NCBI GenBank assembly: GCA_018806985.1
Contig: JADANN010000442.1
Span: 561,001 to 625,000, forward strand
Reading direction: 5' to 3'
Origin: Angiostrongylus vasorum
Taxonomy: Eukaryota > Nematoda > Chromadorea > Rhabditida > Metastrongylidae
DNA: 64,000 nucleotides
Part shown: positions 1-11,300 of the stretch, in pieces
How the letters are laid out: every line of letters starts with the position of its first letter
How positions within the stretch are numbered: the first letter of the stretch is position 1
Notes under the pieces: generated by a model
What the model was told of the DNA's origin: nothing
Database searches by the model: none
What the model saw: the letters and a program-made list of their open reading frames with translations, nothing else
Position numbers and translations under genes: made by a program

Positions 1-251
1 AGTCCATCGCCTTTAACACTCCGCAACCTTATCCGGCAACCTTCATGATGGTGCAGATTGATAATACTAGGAATGGAACGCTGGCAGTTCCTGTGCAAAA
101 ACTTTCGATCAGGATGAGATTCGAACTCACGCGGGAGAAACCCCAATGGATTAGCAGTCCATCGCCTTAAACACTCCGCAACCTTATCCGGCAACCTTCA
201 TGATGGTGCAGATTGATAATACTAGGAATGGAACGCTGGCAGTTCCTGTGC

Positions 252-255
252 AAAA
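252..255 (-). terminator. Pol III-type T4 run downstream of the representative tRNA-like unit
   Basis: On the minus strand the discriminator G is followed by AAAG and then TTTT, the normal minimal Pol III stop and the normal distance from a tRNA 3' end. Nearly every unit has it. A few have T5 (plus strand gtgcaaaaac). Three divergent units near 16.67, 19.59 and 20.51 kb carry caaagc instead and keep only TTT. Confidence 0.5.
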
Positions 256-259
256 CTTT

Positions 260-341
260 CGATCAGGATGAGATTCGAACTCACGCGGGGAAACCCCAAT
301 GGATTAGCAGTCCATCGCCTTAAACACTCCGCAACCTTATC
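260..341 (-). tRNA. tRNA-Ser(GCU)-like unit, representative type A copy
   Basis: Read on the minus strand, this unit folds as a class II tRNA. Acceptor GATAAGG pairs with CCTGATC at 6 of 7 positions (A4-G69 fails). The anticodon arm ATGGA-CTGCTAA-TCCAT is fully paired, with anticodon GCU. The variable arm is a perfect GGGG-TTT-CCCC hairpin. The T arm GTGAG-TTCGAAT-CTCAT is fully paired if the G-T wobble is allowed. The discriminator is G, as in eukaryotic serine tRNAs. Box B (GTTCGAATC) is intact. Box A is weakened (TTGCGGAGTGT against TGGCCGAGTGG), D-stem pair 12-23 is G-G, and G19 of the D loop is T. It could be a poorly expressed tRNA, a Pol III-transcribed non-tRNA, or a pseudogene. The fold is seen; activity is unknown. 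Most type A units of the array match this one. Confidence 0.65.
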
Positions 342-3300
342 CGGCAACCTTCATGATGGTGCAGATTGATAATACTAGGAATGGAACGCTGGCAGTTCCT
401 GTGCAAAACTTTCGATCAGGATGAGATTCGAACTCACGCGGGGAAACCCCAATGGATTAGCAGTCCATCGCCTTAAACACTCCGCAACCTTATCCGGCAA
501 CCTTCATGATGGTGCAGATTGATAATACTAGGAATGGAACGCTGGCAGTTCTTGTGCAAAACTTTCGTTCAGGATGAGATTCTAACTCACGCGGGGAAAA
601 CCCCAGTAAATTAGCAGTCCATCGCCTTAAACACTCCGCAACCTTATCCGGCAACCTTCATGATGGTGCAGATTGATAATACTAGGAATGGAACGCTGGC
701 AGTTCCTGTGCAAAACTTTCGATCAGGATGAGATTCGAACTCACGCGGGGAAACCCCAATGGATTAGCAGTCCATCGCCTTAAACACTCCGCAACCTTAT
801 CCGGCAACCTTCATGATGGTGCAGATTGATAATACTAGGAATGGAACGCTGGCAGTTCCTGTGCAAAACTTTCGATCAGGATGAGATTCGAACTCACGCG
901 GGGAAACCCCCAATGGATTAGCAGTCCATCGCCTTAAACACTCCGCAACCTTATCCGGCAACCTTCATGATGGTGCAGATTGATAATACTAGGAATGGAA
1001 CGCTGGCAGTTCCTGTGCAAAACTTTCGATCAGGATGAGATTCGAACTCACGCGGGGAAACCCCAATGGATTAGCAGTCCATCGCCTTAAACACTCCGCC
1101 ACCTTATCCGGCAACCTTCATGATGGGGCAGATTGATAATACTAGGAATGGAACGCTGGCAGTTCCTGTGCAAAACTTTCGATCAGGATGAGATTCGAAC
1201 TCACGCGGGGAAACCCCAGTGGATTAGCAGTCCATCGCCTTAAACACTCCGCAACCTTATCCGGCAACCTTCATGATGGTGCAGATTGATAATACTAGGA
1301 ATGGAACGCTGGCAGTTCCTGTGCAAAACTTTCGATCAGGATGAGATTCGAACTCACGCGGGGAAACCCCAATGGATTAGCAGTCCATCGCCTTAAACAC
1401 TCCGCAACCTTATCCGGCAACCTTCATGATGGGGCAGATTGATAATACTAGGAATGGAACGCTGGCAGTTCCTGTGCAAAACTTTCGATCAGGATGAGAT
1501 TCGAACTCACGCGGGGAAAACCCCAATGGATTAGCAGTCCATCGCCTTTAAACACTCCGCAACCTTATCCGGCAACCTTCATGATGGTGCAGATTGATAA
1601 TACTAGGAATGGAACGCTGGCAGTTCCTGTGCAAAACTTTCGATCAGGATGAGATTCGAACTCACGCGGGGAAACCCCAATGGATTAGCAGTCCATCGCC
1701 TTAAACACTCCGCAACCTTATCCGGCAACCTTCATGATGGTGCAGATTGATAATACTAGGAATGGAACGCTGGCAGTTCCTGTGCAAAACTTTCGATCAG
1801 GATGAGATTCGAACTCACGCGGGGAAACCCCAATGGATTAGCAGTCCATCGCCTTAAACACTCCGCAACCTTATCCGGCAACCTTCATGATGGTGCAGAT
1901 TGATAATACTAGGAATGGAACGCTGGCAGTTCCTGTGCAAAACTTTCGATCAGGATGAGATTCGAACTCACGCGGGGAAACCCCAATGGATTAGCAGTCC
2001 ATCGCCTTAAACACTCCGCAACCTTATCCGGCAACCTTCATGATGGTGCAGATTGATAATACTAGGAATGGAACGCTGGCAGTTCCTGTGCAAAACTTTC
2101 GATCAGGATGAGATTCGAACTCACGCGGGGAAACCCCAATGGATTAGCAGTCCATCGCCTTAAACACTCCGCAACCTTATCCGGCAACCTTCATGATGGT
2201 GCAGATTGATAATACTAGGAATGGAACGCTGGCAGTTCTTGTGCAAAACTTTCGTTCAGGATGAGATTCTAACTCACGCGGGGAAAACCCCAGTAAATTA
2301 GCAGTCCATCGCCTTTAAACACTCCGCAACCTTATCCGGCAACCTTCATGATGGTGCAGATTGATAATACTAGGAATGGAACGCTGGCAGTTCCTGTGCA
2401 AAACTTTCGATCAGGATGAGATTCGAACTCACGCGGGGAAACCCCAATGGATTAGCAGTCCATCGCCTTAAACACTCCGCAACCTTATCCGGCAACCTTC
2501 ATGATGGTGCAGATTGATAATACTAGGAATGGAACGCTGGCAGTTCCTGTGCAAAACTTTCGATCAGGATGAGATTCGAACTCACGCGGGGAAACCCCAA
2601 TGGATTAGCAGTCCATCGCCTTAAACACTCCGCAACCTTATCCGGCAACCTTCATGATGGTGCAGATTGATAATACTAGGAATGGAACGCTGGCAGTTCC
2701 TGTGCAAAACTTTCGATCAGGATGAGATTCGAACTCACGCGGGGAAACCCCAATGGATTAGCAGTCCATCGCCTTAAACACTCCGCAACCTTATCCGGCA
2801 ACCTTCATGATGGTGCAGATTGATAATACTAGGAATGGAACGCTGGCAGTTCCTGTGCAAAACTTTCGATCAGGATGAGATTCGAACTCACGCGGGGAAA
2901 CCCCAATGGATTAGCAGTCCATCGCCTTTAAACACTCCGCCACCTTATCCGGCAACCTTCATGACGGGGCAGATTGATAATACTAGGAATGGAACGCTGG
3001 CAGTTCCTGTGCAAAACTTTCGATCAGGATGAGATTCGAACTCACGCGGGGAAACCCCAGTGGATTAGCAGTCCATCGCCTTAAACACTCCGCAACCTTA
3101 TCCGGCAACCTTCATGATGGTGCAGATTGATAATACTAGGAATGGAACGCTGGCAGTTCCTGTGCAAAACTTTCGATCAGGATGAGATTCGAACTCACGC
3201 GGGGAAACCCCAATGGATTAGCAGTCCATCGCCTTAAACACTCCGCAACCTTATCCGGCAACCTTCATGATGGTGCAGATTGATAATACTAGGAATGGAA

Positions 3301-6300
3301 CGCTGGCAGTTCCTGTGCAAAACTTTCGATCAGGATGAGATTCGAACTCACGCGGGGAAAACCCCAATGGATTAGCAGTCCATCGCCTTTAACACTCCGC
3401 CACCTTATCCGGCAACCTTCATGATGGTGCAGATTGATAATACTAGGAATGGAACGCTGGCAGTTCCTGTGCAAAAACTTTCGATCAGGATGAGATTCGA
3501 ACTCACGCGGGGAAACCCCAATGGATTAGCAGTCCATCGCCTTAAACACTCCGCAACCTTATCCGGCAACCTTCATGATGGTGCAGATTGATAATACTAG
3601 GAATGGAACGCTGGCAGTTCCTGTGCAAAACTTTCGATCAGGATGAGATTCGAACTCACGCGGGGAAACCCCAATGGATTAGCAGTCCATCGCCTTAAAC
3701 ACTCCGCAACCTTATCCGGCAACCTTCATGATGGTGCAGATTGATAATACTAGGAATGGAACGCTGGCAGTTCCTGTGCAAAACTTTCGATCAGGATGAG
3801 ATTCGAACTCACGCGGGGAAACCCCAATGGATTAGCAGTCCATCGCCTTTAAACACTCCGCCACCTTATCCGGCAACCTTCATGATGGGGCAGATTGATA
3901 ATACTAGGAATGGAACGCTGGCAGTTCCTGTGCAAAACTTTCGATCAGGATGAGATTCGAACTCACGCGGGGAAAACCCAGTAAATTAGCAGTCCATCGC
4001 CTTTAACACTCCGCCACCTTATCCGGCAACCTTCATGATGGGGCAGATTGATAATACTAGGAATGGAACGCTGGCAGTTCCTGTGCAAAACTTTCGATCA
4101 GGATGAGATTCGAACTCACGCGGGGAAACCCCAATGGATTAGCAGTCCATCGCCTTAAACACTCCGCAACCTTATCCGGCAACCTTCATGATGGTGCAGA
4201 TTGATAATACTAGGAATGGAACGCTGGCAGTTCCTGTGCAAAACTTTCGATCAGGATGAGATTCGAACTCACGCGGGGAAACCCCCAATGGATTAGCAGT
4301 CCATCGCCTTAAACACTCCGCAACCTTATCCGGCAACCTTCATGATGGTGCAGATTGATAATACTAGGAATGGAACGCTGGCAGTTCCTGTGCAAAACTT
4401 TCGATCAGGATGAGATTCGAACTCACGCGGGGAAACCCCAATGGATTAGCAGTCCATCGCCTTAAACACTCCGCAACCTTATCCGGCAACCTTCATGATG
4501 GTGCAGATTGATAATACTAGGAATGGAACGCTGGCAGTTCCTGTGCAAAACTTTCGATCAGGATGAGATTCGAACTCACGCGGGGAAACCCCAATGGATT
4601 AGCAGTCCATCGCCTTAAACACTCCGCAACCTTATCCGGCAACCTTCATGATGGTGCAGATTGATAATACTAGGAATGGAACGCTGGCAGTTCTTGTGCA
4701 AAACTTTCGTTCAGGATGAGATTCTAACTCACGCGGGGAAAACCCAGTAAATTAGCAGTCCATCGCCTTTAACACTCCGCCACCTTATCCGGCAACCTTC
4801 ATGATGGTGCAGATTGATAATACTAGGAATGGAACGCTGGCAGTTCCTGTGCAAAACTTTCGATCAGGATGAGATTCGAACTCACGCGGGGAAACCCCAA
4901 TGGATTAGCAGTCCATCGCCTTAAACACTCCGCAACCTTATCCGGCAACCTTCATGATGGTGCAGATTGATAATACTAGGAATGGAACGCTGGCAGTTCC
5001 TGTGCAAAACTTTCGATCAGGATGAGATTCGAACTCACGCGGGGAAACCCCAATGGATTAGCAGTCCATCGCCTTAAACACTCCGCAACCTTATCCGGCA
5101 ACCTTCATGATGGTGCAGATTGATAATACTAGGAATGGAACGCTGGCAGTTCCTGTGCAAAACTTTCGATCAGGATGAGATTCGAACTCACGCGGGGAAA
5201 CCCCAATGGATTAGCAGTCCATCGCCTTAAACACTCCGCAACCTTATCCGGCAACCTTCATGATGGTGCAGATTGATAATACTAGGAATGGAACGCTGGC
5301 AGTTCCTGTGCAAAACTTTCGATCAGGATGAGATTCGAACTCACGCGGGGAAACCCCAATGGATTAGCAGTCCATCGCCTTTAAACACTCCGCAACCTTA
5401 TCCGGCAACCTTCATGATGGTGCAGATTGATAATACTAGGAATGGAACGCTGGCAGTTCCTGTGCAAAAACTTTCGATCAGGATGAGATTCGAACTCACG
5501 CGGGGAAACCCCAATGGATTAGCAGTCCATCGCCTTAAACACTCCGCAACCTTATCCGGCAACCTTCATGATGGTGCAGATTGATAATACTAGGAATGGA
5601 ACGCTGGCAGTTCCTGTGCAAAACTTTCGATCAGGATGAGATTCGAACTCACGCGGGGAAACCCCAATGGATTAGCAGTCCATCGCCTTAAACACTCCGC
5701 AACCTTATCCGGCAACCTTCATGATGGTGCAGATTGATAATACTAGGAATGGAACGCTGGCAGTTCCTGTGCAAAACTTTCGATCAGGATGAGATTCGAA
5801 CTCACGCGGGGAAACCCCAATGGATTAGCAGTCCATCGCCTTAAACACTCCGCAACCTTATCCGGCAACCTTCATGATGGGGCAGATTGATAATACTAGG
5901 AATGGAACGCTGGCAGTTCTTGTGCAAAACTTTCGATCAGGATGAGATTCGAACTCACGCGGGGAAAACCCAGTAAATTAGCAGTCCATCGCCTTTAAAC
6001 ACTCCGCAACCTTATCCGGCAACCTTCATGATGGTGCAGATTGATAATACTAGGAATGGAACGCTGGCAGTTCCTGTGCAAAACTTTCGATCAGGATGAG
6101 ATTCGAACTCACGCGGGAGAAACCCCAATGGATTAGCAGTCCATCGCCTTAAACACTCCGCAACCTTATCCGGCAACCTTCATGATGGTGCAGATTGATA
6201 ATACTAGGAATGGAACGCTGGCAGTTCCTGTGCAAAACTTTCGATCAGGATGAGATTCGAACTCACGCGGGGAAACCCCAATGGATTAGCAGTCCATCGC

Positions 6301-8238
6301 CTTAAACACTCCGCAACCTTATCCGGCAACCTTCATGATGGTGCAGATTGATAATACTAGGAATGGAACGCTGGCAGTTCCTGTGCAAAACTTTCGATCA
6401 GGATGAGATTCGAACTCACGCGGGGAAACCCCAATGGATTAGCAGTCCATCGCCTTAAACACTCCGCAACCTTATCCGGCAACCTTCATGATGGGGCAGA
6501 TTGATAATACTAGGAATGGAACGCTGGCAGTTCCTGTGCAAAAACTTTCGATCAGGATGAGATTCGAACTCACGCGGGGAAAACCCCAGTAAATTAGCAG
6601 TCCATCGCCTTTAACACTCCGCCACCTTATCCGGCAACCTTCATGATGGTGCAGATTGATAATACTAGGGAATGGAACGCTGGCAGTTCCTGTGCAAAAC
6701 TTTCGATCAGGATGAGATTCGAACTCACGCGGAGAAACCCCAATGGATTAGCAGTCCATCGCCTTAAACACTCCGCAACCTTATCCGGCAACCTTCATGA
6801 TGGTGCAGATTGATAATACTAGGAATGGAACGCTGGCAGTTCCTGTGCAAAACTTTCGATCAGGATGAGATTCGAACTCACGCGGGGAAACCCCAATGGA
6901 TTAGCAGTCCATCGCCTTAAACACTCCGCAACCTTATCCGGCAACCTTCATGATGGTGCAGATTGATAATACTAGGAATGGAACGCTGGCAGTTCCTGTG
7001 CAAAACTTTCGATCAGGATGAGATTCGAACTCACGCGGGGAAACCCCAATGGATTAGCAGTCCATCGCCTTAAACACTCCGCAACCTTATCCGGCAACCT
7101 TCATGATGGTGCAGATTGATAATACTAGGAATGGAACGCTGGCAGTTCCTGTGCAAAACTTTCGATCAGGATGAGATTCGAACTCACGCGGGGAAACCCC
7201 AATGGATTAGCAGTCCATCGCCTTTAAACACTCCGCCACCTTATCCGGCAACCTTCATGATGGGGCAGATTGATAATACTAGGAATGGAACGCTGGCAGT
7301 TCTTGTGCAAAACTTTCGTTCAGGATGAGATTCTAACTCACGCGGGGAAAACCCCAGTGGATTAGCAGTCCATCGCCTTAAACACTCCGCAACCTTATCC
7401 GGCAACCTTCATGATGGTGCAGATTGATAATACTAGGAATGGAACGCTGGCAGTTCCTGTGCAAAACTTTCGTTCAGGATGAGATTCGAACTCGCGCGGG
7501 GAAAAACCCAGTAAATTAGCAGTCCATCGCCTTTAACACTCCGCCACCTTATCCGGCAACCTTCATGACGGGGCAGATTGATAATACTAGGAATGGAACG
7601 CTGGCAGTTCCTGTGCAAAACTTTCGATCAGGATGAGATTCGAACTCGCGCGGGGAAAACCCAGTAAATTAGCAGTCCATCGCCTTTAACACTCCGCCAC
7701 CTTATCCGGCAACCTTCATGATGGGGCAGATTGATAATACTGGGAATGGAACGCTGGCAGTTCCTGTGCAAAACTTTCGATCAGGATGAGATTCGAACTC
7801 ACGCGGGGAAAACCCCCAATGGATTAGCAGTCCATCGCCTTAAACACTCCGCCACCTTATCCGGCAACCTTCATGATGGTGCAGATTGATAATACTGGGA
7901 ATGGAACGCTGGCAGTTCCTGTGCAAAACTTTCGATCAGGATGAGATTCGAACTCACGCGGGGAAACCCCAATGGATTAGCAGTCCATCGCCTTAAACAC
8001 TCCGCAACCTTATCCGGCAACCTTCATGATGGGGCAGATTGATAATACTAGGAATGGAACGCTGGCAGTTCTTGTGCAAAACTTTCGTTCAGGATGAGAT
8101 TCTAACTCACGCGGGGAAAACGCAGTAAATTAGCAGTCCATCGCCTTTAACACTCCGCCACCTTATCCGGCAACCTTCATGATGGGGCAGATTGATAATA
8201 CTAGGAATGGAACGCTGGCAGTTCCTGTGCAAAACTTT

Positions 8239-8321
8239 CGATCAGGATGAGATTCGAACTCACGCGGGGAAAACCCCAGTAAATTAGCAGTCCATCGCCT
8301 TTAACACTCCGCCACCTTATC
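8239..8321 (-). pseudogene. tRNA-Ser(GCU)-like unit, representative type B copy (decayed)
   Basis: This unit keeps a better box A start (TGGCGGAGTGT, with the TGGC of real tRNA-Ser) and the GCU anticodon loop. Its anticodon stem is damaged: the 3' side reads TTTAC instead of TCCAT, leaving two G-U pairs and an A-C mismatch. Its variable-arm loop is TTTT rather than TTT, which puts a possible Pol III stop inside the gene. Together these suggest a pseudogene class. A subset of units (near 567, 2254, 4709, 7318 and 8087, for example) has further lost box B, with GTTCGAATC changed to GTTAGAATC, and has GTTC for GATC in the acceptor complement. Confidence 0.6.
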
Positions 8322-11300
8322 CGGCAACCTTCATGACGGGGCAGATTGATAATACTAGGAATGGAACGCTGGCAGTTCCTGTGCAAAACTTTCGATCAGG
8401 ATGAGATTCGAACTCACGCGGGGAAAACCCCAGTAAATTAGCAGTCCATCGCCTTTAACACTCCGCCACCTTATCCGGCAACCTTCATGACGGGGGCAGA
8501 TTGATAATACTAGGAATGGAACGCTGGCAGTTCCTGTGCAAAACTTTCGATCAGGATGAGATTCGAACTCACGCGGGGAAACCCCAATGGATTAGCAGTC
8601 CATCGCCTTAAACACTCCGCAACCTTATCCGGCAACCTTCATGATGGTGCAGATTGATAATACTAGGAATGGAACGCTGGCAGTTCCTGTGCAAAACTTT
8701 CGATCAGGATGAGATTCGAACTCACGCGGGGAAACCCCAATGGATTAGCAGTCCATCGCCTTAAACACTCCGCCACCTTATCCGGCAACCTTCATGATGG
8801 TGCAGATTGATAATACTAGGAATGGAACGCTGGCAGTTCTTGTGCAAAACTTTCGTTCAGGATGAGATTCTAACTCACGCGGGGAAAACCCCAGTAAATT
8901 AGCAGTCCATCGCCTTTAAACACTCCGCAACCTTATCCGGCAACCTTCATGATGGTGCAGATTGATAATACTAGGAATGGAACGCTGGCAGTTCCTGTGC
9001 AAAAACTTTCGATCAGGATGAGATTCGAACTCACGCGGGGAAACCCCAATGGATTAGCAGTCCATCGCCTTAAACACTCCGCAACCTTATCCGGCAACCT
9101 TCATGATGGTGCAGATTGATAATACTAGGAATGGAACGCTGGCAGTTCCTGTGCAAAACTTTCGATCAGGATGAGATTCGAACTCACGCGGGGAAACCCC
9201 AATGGATTAGCAGTCCATCGCCTTAAACACTCCGCAACCTTATCCGGCAACCTTCATGATGGTGCAGATTGATAATACTAGGAATGGAACGCTGGCAGTT
9301 CCTGTGCAAAACTTTCGATCAGGATGAGATTCGAACTCACGCGGGGAAACCCCAATGGATTAGCAGTCCATCGCCTTAAACACTCCGCAACCTTATCCGG
9401 CAACCTTCATGATGGTGCAGATTGATAATACTAGGAATGGAACGCTGGCAGTTCCTGTGCAAAACTTTCGATCAGGATGAGATTCGAACTCACGCGGGGA
9501 AACCCCAATGGATTAGCAGTCCATCGCCTTAAACACTCCGCAACCTTATCCGGCAACCTTCATGATGGTGCAGATTGATAATACTAGGAATGGAACGCTG
9601 GCAGTTCTTGTGCAAAACTTTCGTTCAGGATGAGATTCTAACTCACGCGGGGAAAACCCAGTAAATTAGCAGTCCATCGCCTTTAACACTCCGCAACCTT
9701 ATCCGGCAACCTTCATGATGGTGCAGATTGATAATACTAGGAATGGAACGCTGGCAGTTCCTGTGCAAAAACTTTCGATCAGGATGAGATTCGAACTCAC
9801 GCGGGGAAACCCCAATGGATTAGCAGTCCATCGCCTTAAACACTCCGCAACCTTATCCGGCAACCTTCATGATGGTGCAGATTGATAATACTAGGAATGG
9901 AACGCTGGCAGTTCCTGTGCAAAACTTTCGATCAGGATGAGATTCGAACTCACGCGGGGAAACCCCAATGGATTAGCAGTCCATCGCCTTAAACACTCCG
10001 CAACCTTATCCGGCAACCTTCATGATGGTGCAGATTGATAATACTAGGAATGGAACGCTGGCAGTTCCTGTGCAAAACTTTCGATCAGGATGAGATTCGA
10101 ACTCACGCGGGGAAACCCCAATGGATTAGCAGTCCATCGCCTTAAACACTCCGCAACCTTATCCGGCAACCTTCATGATGGTGCAGATTGATAATACTAG
10201 GAATGGAACGCTGGCAGTTCCTGTGCAAAACTTTCGATCAGGATGAGATTCGAACTCACGCGGGGAAACCCCAATGGATTAGCAGTCCATCGCCTTTAAC
10301 ACTCCGCCACCTTATCCGGCAACCTTCATGATGGTGCAGATTGATAATACTAGGAATGGAACGCTGGCAGTTCCTGTGCAAAACTTTCGATCAGGATGAG
10401 ATTCGAACTCACGCGGGGAAAACCCCAATGGATTAGCAGTCCATCGCCTTTAACACTCCGCCACCTTATCCGGCAACCTTCATGACGGGGCAGATTGATA
10501 ATACTAGGAATGGAACGCTGGCAGTTCTTGTGCAAAACTTTCGATCAGGATGAGATTCGAACTCACGCGGGGAAAACCCAGTAAATTAGCAGTCCATCGC
10601 CTTTAACACTCCGCCACCTTATCCGGCAACCTTCATGATGGTGCAGATTGATAATACTAGGAATGGAACGCTGGCAGTTCCTGTGCAAAACTTTCGATCA
10701 GGATGAGATTCGAACTCACGCGGGGAAACCCCAATGGATTAGCAGTCCATCGCCTTAAACACTCCGCAACCTTATCCGGCAACCTTCATGATGGTGCAGA
10801 TTGATAATACTAGGAATGGAACGCTGGCAGTTCCTGTGCAAAACTTTCGATCAGGATGAGATTCGAACTCACGCGGGGAAACCCCAATGGATTAGCAGTC
10901 CATCGCCTTTAAACACTCCGCCACCTTATCCGGCAACCTTCATGATGGGGCAGATTGATAATACTAGGGAATGGAACGCTGGCAGTTCTTGTGCAAAACT
11001 TTCGATCAGGATGAGATTCGAACTCACGCGGGGAAAACCCCAATGGATTAGCAGTCCATCGCCTTTAACACTCCGCCACCTTATCCGGCAACCTTCATGA
11101 TGGGGCAGATTGATAATACTAGGAATGGAACGCTGGCAGTTCTTGTGCAAAACTTTCGTTCAGGATGAGATTCTAACTCACGCGGGGGAAAACCCAGTAA
11201 ATTAGCAGTCCATCGCCTTTAACACTCCGCCACCTTATCCGGCAACCTTCATGATGGTGCAGATTGATAATACTGGGAATGGAACGCTGGCAGTTCCTGT

